From Hyaloraphidium curvatum (Eukaryota; Monoblepharomycota; Hyaloraphidiomycetes; Hyaloraphidiales; Hyaloraphidiaceae): a stretch of 64,000 nt of DNA. Made by a program: the position numbers and the translations under genes. The notes beneath the pieces were generated by a model. It saw nothing but the letters and a program-made list of their open reading frames with translations. It was not told where the DNA came from and did not search any database. The stretch spans positions 124,001-188,000 of the forward strand of contig JAIVFI010000023.1 of NCBI GenBank assembly GCA_025558095.1, given 5' to 3'. Position 1 is the first letter of the stretch; every line of letters starts with the position of its first letter. Below, piece after piece: positions 52,058 through 61,043 of this stretch.

Positions 52058-53701
52058 CTAGGAGCAATAAACGCCGCTCCCTCCCCAGCCCCTACTCCAG
52101 TAGACTGCTCCGATCACGCACGTGCACACGGCGAGGCTCGCGGCTGCGCTAATAGCCCCGTACGTGTAGGCCGTGCCAACGCCGCGCCCTCCCAAGCGCA
52201 TGAGCGTAACGACCTCGAAGCAAAAGGTCGAGATCGTCGTCAGGCAGCCACAGAACCCGTCCGCGGCAGCGCCAATCAGGGCGCACTGATATGTGTCTGA
52301 CTTTTGACCAGTGAAAGGGCCCAGGGGGACGGTTCGCGCAACTGTATACATCGCCGCCAAGATCGACGTTCCAACCACGTTGGCCGTGAACGTGCCCACG
52401 GGAAAAGTGGCGGGAAAGAGTGCCAGCGGGCCTTTGCGCGCGACAGGAATGTTGTACCGTGACAGTTTGTACCTGACTGTCGTTCCGATGGGCGCAAACA
52501 GCATGCCGAAGCCATACGTCCGACCGTGTTCCAGGCTTCCGGACGAATCCACGGCAAGGACAGCCACGATTGCGGCGATACTGCTGACGACCGTCAGGAG
52601 CAAAAGGTAGTCCGAAGGTGCCCATGTGGAGTAGTCCAGCCCCGTCCATCCCAGAGGAACAAAGCGGAACTCGACAGCAGGTTCGATGACGTCGACGGAA
52701 GCTATCACGCCGCCGGCGTCGGGCTTCTCCGGCTCTTTGTCTGCATCTCCAACCACAATCGGCGCCCTCGACCGACGGAAGTGCACGAAGCCGGCTTCGG
52801 CGCCCTGCCACAGGTGGCTCCCCACGACGATCCCCGCGACAAAGGTCGCTGCGCCGAACGCAAGATCGCCGATTCCCTTCACCAGCCTCTCCTGCACGGG
52901 CAATCCGGAGCCGTCCGACCCGGCAAAGGCATTGAACGTTGCCACCTGCCAGCTGCTCCACGTCGTCAAGCTGCCGCAGAGCCCCGTGCAGATTGCGAAC
53001 CACCACAACCATCCGTGTCCCGAAACCGGTGGCCCGAGCCGCCAGAAGTATTCCCGTCCGGCTTGGAAGAAGCCCATGATAATGCACCCCACGAAATTGG
53101 GATAGAAGGTCGCGGTGGTCGCGGCGGCGGTAAAGGGCGGGGATAGGGAAAGGGCGGCTCGGAGCAGGTATCCGATGATCGACGCAGGGATCAACACGGC
53201 ATGAATCGCCAGCGGAGGCTGCGGAATGTCCACAACCAGGGGGGCCGGCTCGGGAGGTTCCGGTTCCTTCTCCTCGCCACCCAGCTCCACGGAAGCCGGA
53301 GCCCGCTCATCTATGGAGACCGGCGACAAGCCTTGGAGAGGTTCCGCCGGCTCGAAAGCAGCGAATTCGGCAGCTTCCGCCCGAGACTCTTCGAGGCGAG
53401 CATCCTCGCGTGCCGGCGCTGAGTTCAGAACAATAGACAGTCTGCTCCCGTCCGTCCGAGTCCGAGACAGACGCTCAATGCTGCCAAGTTCCACCGAAGT
53501 GACTGATCGTCTGAGGTCGTGCCTCTCCGCAGATTGGGAGCGCGGTAGCGTCACCGCTTCCGTGCGGAAACCGCTCGGTTCGCTCAACGGATACACGTCC
53601 GCGAGCTCTTCCAGTGCCTCCAACGTTCGATCCGTCTCATGGTGGACGCGTCTTCCATGTGAAAGCGTCAGCGAGGCCCGGCGATTCAGAGGTTCTGCCA
53701 T
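52058..53701 (-). CDS. FEX1: FEX-type fluoride export channel (two fused CrcB domains)
   Basis: A single exon of 547 aa from the ATG at 53701. About 170 N-terminal residues are cytosolic and Ser/Glu-rich. The first CrcB/Fluc domain then appears with NFVGCIIMGFFQAGRE and the channel motif GLCGSLTTWSSWQVATFNAF. A linking region follows (residues about 320-370). The second domain has TFTANVVGTSILAAMYTV and GFCGCLTTISTFCFEVVTLM. The G-x-x-G-x-x-T-T-x-S-T/S-F/W signature, with its pore Phe and Thr track, is what defines Fluc/FEX proteins. FEX proteins sit in the plasma membrane and expel fluoride. The unusually long N-terminal tail and inter-domain linker make it larger than yeast FEX (about 375 aa). 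The open frame upstream of 53701 lacks an ATG. Confidence 0.9.
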   Translation of the reverse strand: MAEPLNRRASLTLSHGRRVHHETDRTLEALEELADVYPLSEPSGFRTEAVTLPRSQSAERHDLRRSVTSVELGSIERLSRTRTDGSRLSIVLNSAPAREDARLEESRAEAAEFAAFEPAEPLQGLSPVSIDERAPASVELGGEEKEPEPPEPAPLVVDIPQPPLAIHAVLIPASIIGYLLRAALSLSPPFTAAATTATFYPNFVGCIIMGFFQAGREYFWRLGPPVSGHGWLWWFAICTGLCGSLTTWSSWQVATFNAFAGSDGSGLPVQERLVKGIGDLAFGAATFVAGIVVGSHLWQGAEAGFVHFRRSRAPIVVGDADKEPEKPDAGGVIASVDVIEPAVEFRFVPLGWTGLDYSTWAPSDYLLLLTVVSSIAAIVAVLAVDSSGSLEHGRTYGFGMLFAPIGTTVRYKLSRYNIPVARKGPLALFPATFPVGTFTANVVGTSILAAMYTVARTVPLGPFTGQKSDTYQCALIGAAADGFCGCLTTISTFCFEVVTLMRLGGRGVGTAYTYGAISAAASLAVCTCVIGAVYWSRGWGGSGVYCS

Positions 53702-53843
53702 CTCTAATGGGGTGAGGAGGGAGATGTCAACGCCCCACAAGGTTCTGCCCCCCGACAAAGTACAATAGACTAGATGCTACGCAAGGAAGATCCCAATATA
53801 TACACAGAGCAAAACATGCGGCCCTCCGACCCTGGCAACCGCC

Positions 53844-55103
53844 TCATCGGAAGCACGGGATCCCATAGCACTCCTCGGCCGACACCAGGCGCATTCCGCG
53901 CTGCGCGATGATGTCGATTATCTGGTTGACGATCCACGGCGCAGTTTCCCGGACGTCGTGCGTGATGATGGTGTAACCCCAAGGCTGAGGCACGGAAAGA
54001 TCGTTCCGGACGCGGTCGATGTAGGCACCGTCCCCTCTCCAATCCATGGTGTCGACGTCTGCGTTTGATCGCGGATCAATGACGAGGAAGCATGCCCTGC
54101 CGAAGAAACACCCACTCCAGCCAACGGAAGCAAATCCCATCGACGCCAACATGTCGAGCAGACCCTGGTCGAAGTTGCCCTGCGGAAAACGGAAGAACCT
54201 CGGGTACCTTCCGGTGATGGCCTGAATCCTATCAGCGGTCGTGAGGATCTCGAAGCGACGGCGATCGTCGCTGATCAGCGTGAGGTCGGCGTGCGACATG
54301 GTATGATCCCCGATGCAGTGCCCTTCGTCGAATGCGCGGCGCAGAAGGTCACGGCTTTCGGGACGATCAAGCTGGCCTCCGACGACGAAGAATGTGGCGC
54401 GCACTCCGCGGTTCCGGAGAATGTCGAGGACCTGCGCGGTGTAGGGCGGCAAGGGGCCGTCGTCCAGAGTAAGGAGGGCATGTCGGGGATCCCTGCACAT
54501 GCGGAGGAGGTAGTTCGGCGTCCAAGCCGCTGCTGGTGGGGGAGGAGGGGGAGGTGGGGGTGAAGCTGCAGGAGGAGAGCCCCCGCCAAAGCAAACGGTG
54601 GCAACCGAGCAGGCAGCCCTGTAGCAGCAACCGCTGGCACACTGCGACGTCGTCGAAGCCGTGCAAGATGCCCCGATGGCTCCGCTGGTCGGTGCCGGCG
54701 GGCTCGGAGGCGGAGGAGGCGGAGGGGGGCCCGGGGAAGGCGGCGGTGCCGGAGCTGCTGCCGGAGTGGGGCTAGATATTGCGGTCGTCGCAGAAGGAGT
54801 GGTTGCAGCCGCTCCGAGCTTGACGGCCACGGTACTATCCCCCGGCCTCGAAACTCTGTCCCCGATGCCGCGAAGTGCGCATAGCACAGACATAAAGCAG
54901 GTCTGCAGAAAGCAGCATCCCGAAGCACACTCCGAGCCGCCCTGTTCACACCGGGAGCCGTTCGGCTTCCCCTGTCTCCGGGCGAGCGAAAGTTCTGGAG
55001 CGGCCGCGTCGGAAGAACCCGTGGAGAGGGGTGCGGCGGAGGTTCCGACCACGGCAAGCGCAAGAAGCAGAGCAAGCAGTCGCCAAAATGTCCGGGTTTC
55101 CAT
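53844..55103 (-). CDS. Secreted chitin/polysaccharide deacetylase with two Cys-rich modules
   Basis: A single exon of 419 aa. A signal peptide (RLLALLLALAVVGTSAAPL) is followed by two short modules with the same spacing, CEQGGSECASGCCFLQTC and CTASTTSQCASGCCYRAAC, separated by Pro-rich linkers. Each reads C-x6/7-C-x3-CC-x4-C. The NodB deacetylase domain (about residue 205 on) shows HALLTLDDGPLPPYTAQVLD (motif 1, catalytic DD), DHTMSHADLTLIS (motif 2, metal His pair), RFFRFPQGNFDQ (motif 3), VDTMDWRGDG (motif 4) and YTIITHDVRETAP (motif 5). All motifs are present, so it should remove N-acetyl groups from chitin or a related wall polymer. The Cys modules may bind the polymer, although they are shorter than known chitin-binding modules. 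Confidence 0.87.
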   Translation of the reverse strand: METRTFWRLLALLLALAVVGTSAAPLSTGSSDAAAPELSLARRQGKPNGSRCEQGGSECASGCCFLQTCFMSVLCALRGIGDRVSRPGDSTVAVKLGAAATTPSATTAISSPTPAAAPAPPPSPGPPPPPPPPSPPAPTSGAIGASCTASTTSQCASGCCYRAACSVATVCFGGGSPPAASPPPPPPPPPAAAWTPNYLLRMCRDPRHALLTLDDGPLPPYTAQVLDILRNRGVRATFFVVGGQLDRPESRDLLRRAFDEGHCIGDHTMSHADLTLISDDRRRFEILTTADRIQAITGRYPRFFRFPQGNFDQGLLDMLASMGFASVGWSGCFFGRACFLVIDPRSNADVDTMDWRGDGAYIDRVRNDLSVPQPWGYTIITHDVRETAPWIVNQIIDIIAQRGMRLVSAEECYGIPCFR

Positions 55104-55519
55104 CGTGTATGCCCGCCGCGCCGCGATGCCGGCGTTGGCGTCGTGGGGGATTTGGCAAGGGACGGCCGGACCCGCGCCAGGGACTCCGTGAACATCATCG
55201 TCGAACCTTGAAAGGCTCAGATTCCATCATGAGTCGAAAGAAACAGCAGCCTAGTACTGCTTTCCGTTGTCGCGGTGCAAAAGCGGGACTGCCGTGCGAG
55301 ATCGAGCTTCAGAATGACAGTGATCGAGCAGGAGTCGTCCCGAACGAGGAGTTGCAAATAGAATGCGCCGAGCTTCCTCGTTGCTTGCTCTTGAATGCCT
55401 ATGCTTCCGTTGTGGATCTCACGTGCCGACAAAGGCGGTGGGGCAAGCGCGTGAGTCGCGTGATTGGGACGACCGTTCGCCGCGGCGGAGTGAGAGCGAA
55501 CTCCTACCCCTTGAGTCCC
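55104..55519. promoter_or_regulatory. Divergent 5' region between the chitin deacetylase and orphan repeat-protein genes
   Basis: These are 416 bases between outward-facing starts. The plus frame is open through it without family-like content. An AT-richer tract at 55195-55260 is the likeliest core. Confidence 0.4.
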
Positions 55520-58000
55520 ATGATGGAGCGCGCGCAGCCGCAGTCGCCACTGTTCGCGGTGCCGCCCGAAGTGCACGGCATCGTCGTGTCATACGTCGGC
55601 CGCAGCGCGGCGCAGCCGTCGTGCTCGCCGGCGGAGCTCTTCCGCGCGTGCCGCGACCTGCACGCGCTGGGCAGGGACACGAGCGTCCGCATCGGATGGC
55701 TGCTCGCCGTGTTCGGCGCGCGCATGGTCGGCGACGGCATGGGCGGCTTCCTCGCGCTCCTCACGCGCGAGGTCGTCGAGGGCGTCTTCCGGCGCGTCGG
55801 GCAGGTCCCGCGCTACCAGCTGCAGCGGCTCTTCCGGCGCTTTTCCAACGCGGGGCGCACGGATCTCTTGCTGCCGGTGCTGCAGTACGCGGACGAGATG
55901 TACCCGCCGCCGTCGCACGAGCTCGTCGCGGGACCCAAGGCCTTCCCACCGATCGGACTCGGTTTCAACCCGTCGCTGCCCGACGAGGACCTGTTCAAGA
56001 AGCTGCTCAAGGAAGGCGTCACCGAAGAAACGGCCTACCTGGTCGCCGAGGGGAAAGCGGGGGGTTTTGCCGAGAAGGGCGACGACGACGTCATGACCGC
56101 TCTGCTCACCTTGCGCGAGAAGTACCTTTTCGACGTCAATCACACCATTCCCGGCCGGTCGCCGTCGTCGGGGCGCATCCTGTTCCGCGGTCAGGAGCGC
56201 CCGGCGTACTATTCCAGCTACTCCCTCGACAGAGGAACGGGCGGCTTCACCACGGACGTGGGAATTGAGGGGACGAACGGAGGCCACGTCGCCCTCGTCG
56301 AAGCGATCCACAACGCCCGCGAGGCAAGCGTCAGGAGGCTGCTCCAGCTCGGCGTGTCGGTCCACGCGGCGTCGGGCTCGCTCTTCTGGGAGGCCGTGGA
56401 GGAAGCGCGGGCCGCCATCGCGGCGGAGAACGCCGAAGTGGACACGGCTGCGCTGGAGCGCTCGGGCATCTACAACGCCGCGGGCAGGGCGGCGGAGCAC
56501 CTCGTTACCAAGATCCTCAACGTCCCCATGGACGTCTTTTCCGGTCGGAACGTTCACGACTACATGGGCCACACTGCGAACGCAGCGCAGCTCAAGGGGG
56601 TCGTGCCGACCAACAACGGGATCGTGTCCGCGCTCTGCCGCGCCTACGGAGCCACGATGCCCTACAACGACTACCAGTACTTCCGGGACACGGTCAAGGG
56701 AGACTGCACGGACGCGCTGCAGGTCGCGGTCTGCAAGAGCGGCGGCGGCGACGCCGTGCTCCGCATACTCCTCGAATCCAAGCAGGACGAGGGGTGGTTT
56801 CAGACGGACGCGGGCAAGCAGTCCCTGGAGACCTGCATCCAGCTGTGCCTCAAGGTGGACCGGCTGGACCTCATGGACCTGCTGCAGCAGTACTCGCGGC
56901 TCAACTCGAAGGATGCGATGGTGGGTGCCGTTTCACCGCTGCGTTTACAGGTCTCTTACGGTCGCGCCGCGCAGATCGTCGACCTGGTTTCCGCTCTTTG
57001 CGCGCAGGACAGGGAAGCGGCGCTCAAGCTCATCAACGAAGGCTGGACGCTCTCCGAGGCCGAAGCGGTGGGATTGGCGCCGCATCTCTCCGCTTGCGCT
57101 CACTGGCGTCCCCGCCAGGTCTCGCTTCTGAGGAGCAGGAACCTCGCCGAAGCCCACTCGATCATTCTCGAACACGTCAAGTTCCAACCCAGCCAGATCA
57201 CCTCGATCCTGACCAACCTCATCCGGGGCTCCTACAACGAGAGGCAGAGGATGATGGCCACCATCGCGAGGGTGCTCACGGCGTACAAGGACGTCTGGAG
57301 CGCCGACGGCGAACCCCGGCAGTGGATGATGAAGGCCTTCGAAGACAGCCAGTTCGAATGGGTCAGGCCCACGATGAGGCCGTTCCTCGGGCCGTCGTCT
57401 TCGTCGTTCTCCGCTGCGGTGCTCCGGTACGACCTGCGCGAGGCGGTGACCAAGGACGACGTCAAGGAGCTCAAGAAGCTGGCGAAGCTGGGAGCGAAGC
57501 TGCCAACCTACATGGTGGGTTTCTGCTTCACTCCGCCGCCTTCGTCTGTCGTCTCATTCTGCGCTTGCTTTCCAGGTCCTGCAGTACATCGGGCGCTACA
57601 CGACCGCGCGGACCGAGACCCTGCTCGCGCTGATCGACGCGTGTTCGTTCTCGGCCTCCGAGCTCTCCGAAATCCTCGCGGGAGCCATCACGCGCGACGA
57701 TCAGGTCGTGGAATCCCTTCTGGACGAGAAGCGCAAGATCCGCCCGCTCGTGACGTGGGTTTTCGTGCTGTCTGCCCTTTTGTCGATCTCACCGTTGAGC
57801 CGATCAGATACCAATGCCTGCGGGAATGCATGATGCGGAGCAAGAATAAATTCGTAGGGGTCTTCGAGCGCTTGATGCGAGCCGCCGCCCAGCAATCTGT
57901 GCCCATCGACAAGCACAACCTCGCCCGCCGGATGGCCATCAGTCGGGGGGGACGTTGGGAGGCGGCGTGGCTTGCTTACGAGGACGCGGACGAGGATTGA
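55520..58000 (+). CDS. Large orphan alpha-helical protein, function unknown
   Basis: Three exons (55520-57514, 57576-57754, 57808-58000) give 788 aa. I do not recognise the family. The N-terminus (SPLFAVPPEVHGIVVSYVGR, ELFRACRDLHALGRD) has the rhythm of an F-box-like start (Pro, helix, helix). The rest is predominantly helical with loosely repeated pairs, some ankyrin-like (GGHVALVEAIHNAREASVRR with LLQLGVSVHAAS; GGDAVLRILLESKQDEGW). It has no signal peptide or membrane segment. Both well-supported introns use GTGGGT donors and restore frame (PTYM/VLQYIGRY and PLV-T-YQCLRECMM). The ATG at 55520 follows a noncoding-looking stretch. An F-box adaptor with a degenerate ankyrin tail is one guess; confidence in that is low. 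The 30 bases 56921-56950 might be another tiny intron. Confidence 0.7.
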   Translation: MMERAQPQSPLFAVPPEVHGIVVSYVGRSAAQPSCSPAELFRACRDLHALGRDTSVRIGWLLAVFGARMVGDGMGGFLALLTREVVEGVFRRVGQVPRYQLQRLFRRFSNAGRTDLLLPVLQYADEMYPPPSHELVAGPKAFPPIGLGFNPSLPDEDLFKKLLKEGVTEETAYLVAEGKAGGFAEKGDDDVMTALLTLREKYLFDVNHTIPGRSPSSGRILFRGQERPAYYSSYSLDRGTGGFTTDVGIEGTNGGHVALVEAIHNAREASVRRLLQLGVSVHAASGSLFWEAVEEARAAIAAENAEVDTAALERSGIYNAAGRAAEHLVTKILNVPMDVFSGRNVHDYMGHTANAAQLKGVVPTNNGIVSALCRAYGATMPYNDYQYFRDTVKGDCTDALQVAVCKSGGGDAVLRILLESKQDEGWFQTDAGKQSLETCIQLCLKVDRLDLMDLLQQYSRLNSKDAMVGAVSPLRLQVSYGRAAQIVDLVSALCAQDREAALKLINEGWTLSEAEAVGLAPHLSACAHWRPRQVSLLRSRNLAEAHSIILEHVKFQPSQITSILTNLIRGSYNERQRMMATIARVLTAYKDVWSADGEPRQWMMKAFEDSQFEWVRPTMRPFLGPSSSSFSAAVLRYDLREAVTKDDVKELKKLAKLGAKLPTYMVGFCFTPPPSSVVSFCACFPGPAVHRALHDRADRDPARADRRVFVLGLRALRNPRGSHHARRSGRGIPSGREAQDPPARDVGFRAVCPFVDLTVEPIRYQCLRECMMRSKNKFVGVFERLMRAAAQQSVPIDKHNLARRMAISRGGRWEAAWLAYEDADED

Positions 58001-58166
58001 TTCCATCACTAGTCAGATCGCTTACCAACAGAGCTTACTTTGACCAGACATATTGCCTCGCAAGGGAGATCGGCGATCGTCGGGCGGCAAAATGAATGAA
58101 GTTGAGCACGTGGCGAAGCAGCAACCGTTGTTGTCGCCGGCATCTCCACACCGCTCTCCCCGCAAA

Positions 58167-59082
58167 ATGGCGTCCTCCCGCATTCTCTTCGTGTTCGACT
58201 TTGACAAGTAATGTCGAGCTCTGCCACTCCGCCGGGATTGGCCGTGGGAGGCCAACTGACGACCTCCTCCTTTCTCTCGCTCTCGGATCTTCTCCATGAC
58301 CCCACGGCGCTCGGTTGGCGAACATTAGTACCCTGGTTCAGACCGACAGTCAGCTCCATGTTATGCAGAACCTCGCGTCTAAGGAGCAGGGCGCCCGGTT
58401 CGAGGCGGAGATGAACTCTTTCCTCGCCGAGGAAGGAGCGGACTGGCAGGAACTGTGGTTGAGCTGGATGGAATCTTTGTGGCAAGAGCACGGGAAAGCC
58501 CTGCCCGATGCTTTCCACGGAAGCCTTTTGGACATTCCGATGCACGAGGGGACGGTCAGCCTCCTGCAGACCGTCAGATCCAAGTTCTGCGACAACGCAA
58601 AGATGGTGATCCTCTCCGACGCCAACACGACCGAGATCCGGTCCGTTCTGAGGCACAAAGGACTGGAGGAACACTTCCATGACATCGTGGCTCACGAGAG
58701 TGGTTTCCGTGAGGACGGCAAGCTCTTTGCCGTCTCCCGCGGCCGGGATCGGCGCCATACCTGCGAAGTCAGAGATACCCATCTCGGCATGTGCAAGGGG
58801 ATCGAGCTGAGGGAGTATTTGAAGTCTCTGGAGAACGAACACAAGCCTCACATTGTAGTTTACTGCGGCGACGGTTTTAACGACGTTTGTGGCGTTCTCG
58901 GCGCCTTGGGCGAGAGCGATTACGTGCTGGCGCTGCGGGGCGCGGCCCTGCACACCTCGCTGGAACAGATGAAGGCCGAGAAGCCGGAATCGGTCAAGCC
59001 GACCGTTCTTGCCTGGACGGACGGTGCGGAACTGGAGAAGCTGGCCTTGGACATATTGCGGCACCACACGCAGAGCGATTGA
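58167..59082 (+). CDS. PHOSPHO1/2-type HAD phosphatase
   Basis: Two exons (58167-58207 and 58329-59082) give 264 aa. The splice (donor GTAATG, acceptor CATTAG, intron 121 nt) creates the HAD motif I, FVFDFDNTLVQTDS, with its nucleophile and acid/base Asp pair. Motif II is VILSDANT. Motif III/IV is seen in VVYCGDGFNDVCGVLGALGE, equivalent to the GDGxND of the family. The cap region (LWLSWMESLWQEHGKALPDA) and the mid-protein Cys-containing RDTHLGMCKGIELREYL agree with the PHOSPHO branch (phosphocholine/phosphoethanolamine or pyridoxal phosphate phosphatases, about 240-270 aa). The exact substrate is undetermined. Without splicing, motif I would be destroyed by a TAA, so the intron is well supported. 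It is convergent with the BCS1-like gene, 47 bases apart. Confidence 0.85.
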
Positions 59083-59129
59083 ATTTTTGTTGCCGAATAT
59101 TTACAAGGCCCGGGCAGAGGCTGAGAAGG

Positions 59130-60899
59130 TCATTCGGAGGCGACGGTTTGGCCGGCTGGTTGCGATGCCACGCCGGTTTCGTTCGCCGCGGGAGGGCTGA
59201 TCTCTGCCTCGATGACCTTGCCGGCGGTGGGCGTCGCTTTGGCAAGTTCAGTAACGCGCTGCAAAGCCTGGGCTGGATTGTGCTTGAACTGCATGAGGTA
59301 CCCTGCCGCAAGTCGGATTAGTTGAGCGCTTGAATACGATTATGTGCCCCTTGCCTTGAATCTGCGCCATGCTGAACGCCTTGTCCGGAATCTGCGCTGC
59401 GAATGCCTGTGCAAGGCCGTCCAGCTCGCTCGGCGTGATGTTGGGGAATGGTCCGGACGCATGCTCTCCAGTCGACATCTTCACCATCGATTTCTCTGCA
59501 GATTGTGCTGTAGCAGAGGCCGCTTTGGCGTCCATTGCTGCAGCGTAAGTGGGGGGTTCGTTGCCCTGACCCGAGCTTTCCACGATCGCCTGGGCGACCC
59601 GCGACGCCTCCACGTCCTCGAGCGAGATGCCGCCGTAGAACTTGCGGAAGAGCTCCGCGGCCTGCCACTGCGAGGCGCGGTCAAAGAGCACCTGGACATC
59701 GATCCGTCCGGGCCGGATCAGTGCCGGATCGAGGCGCTCGATGTGGTTGGTCGTCATGCAAAGAATCCTCCCCTCCTGGGCGGCGACACCGTCGATCGCG
59801 TTGAGCAGCCCCGAGAACGTGAGCGACCCGGCAGCCTTGCCGGTCGCGCTCCCGTCCAGTTCGCGCGACACGAAAGCGGCGTCGACGTCCTCGAGCAAGA
59901 GCACGCACCGCGCCGGGGTCATGGACATGAGCTCAATCAGGTTGTCGTCCGTGAGGCCCCGGTTCGAGAGCGAGAGCACGTAGATGTTGAGTCGGAGGGC
60001 GCCGGCGAGTGCGGAAACGAACGAAGTCTTGCCAGTTCCCGGCGGTCCGTAGAAAAGGTAGCCTGCGCGAAGGTTAAAGCTCTCGTGGAGGTCCAAAGCA
60101 ATTGCAGCGACAACCCACCTCTCCGATAGGGAATGCCTCGGTTCCCATACCAGTTTTCACTCCCCAGAAACTCGACCACGTCCCTCAAGATTTCCACCTT
60201 CACGCCGCGCTCCATCACCACGCTCTCCAGCGGCCTCACGGGCCTGCTCCTCGTCCGGCGCCAGTTTCCGTACCCGTCCGCGGCAAACACCACAGTCCGC
60301 CCTTTTTCTTTGGCGATGTAGGCCCGCGCCGCGCTCTGGATCAAGCTGATGAGCGGAGCCCGGGAGCGCCCGAGCAGGGTGACCGTGAGCCTCTCCGAGG
60401 CCGGCTGGTTCGCGGCGACCATCTGGCCCTGGTTCTGGCGCGTCCGCGAGATGTACAGCAGGCGCCCGTTGTAGGGGAAGATGTGGTCCCCCGGGCTCGG
60501 AAGGAAGAAGACGCGGGGCATGTTGAACCCGAACCCCGCGGCATCGTCGTCGTCCTGGGTCCGGGCACCGGCCCGGATCGTCGTGGCCACAGCAAAACGC
60601 GATGTGGTCTTTGCCAGCGACGATTCCGATAGGTACGAGAGCAGCCAGGTGTACGATTCGTCCCGCGAGTCGAACTCCATCTCCACCGTGAGGTTTCGTT
60701 TCGCAAACTCGACGGCCCATGTCCGGAACGTGTTGGCGACCGCAAAAGCGCCTCCGATGGCCGCGAGCTTGATGCCCTCGATGACCAGGCGGTTTCGGAT
60801 CCCCAGGGTCCCGGCGAAGCTGACGGCCAGGGACTCGAGCAACTCGAAGGGCGTTGTGGGCTCCGGAGCAGCCGCGGAGCCAGCAACCTGGAGCGCCAT
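59130..60899 (-). CDS. BCS1-like AAA ATPase
   Basis: Three exons (60899-60119, 60062-59355, 59302-59130) give 553 aa. The N-terminal BCS1-N region is present: a membrane-capable helix (VIEGIKLAAIGGAFAVANTF), EMEFDSRDESYTWLLSYLS, LLYISRTRQNQ, and [20 protein letters not shown] spanning the first splice and Walker A. Walker B is VLLLEDVDAAF, then sensor I CMTTNHIERLD and the arginine finger IRPGRIDVQVLF. The C-terminal FSMAQIQGYLMQFKHNPAQA crosses the second splice. Yeast Bcs1 moves the folded Rieske protein across the inner mitochondrial membrane. Fungi also have many BCS1 paralogues of unknown role, and the inserted linkers here (DDDDAAGFGFN; Ala-rich stretch near residue 460) suggest a paralogue. 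The second intron (59354-59303) begins GC (CAAG/GCAAGG). Confidence 0.87.
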
Positions 60900-61043
60900 C
60901 GTCGCTGCTCCTGCAAGCAACGAGGCGTTCCGGCGTCAGGGTCTCCCGCCCTTCTGAGAAGGGGATCGCGCGTGCGGCCGCTCACAATGCTTCGGGGCGT
61001 CGCATGCTTGCAGCCAGCGAGACAGGAAACAGTCAGATAGTAA

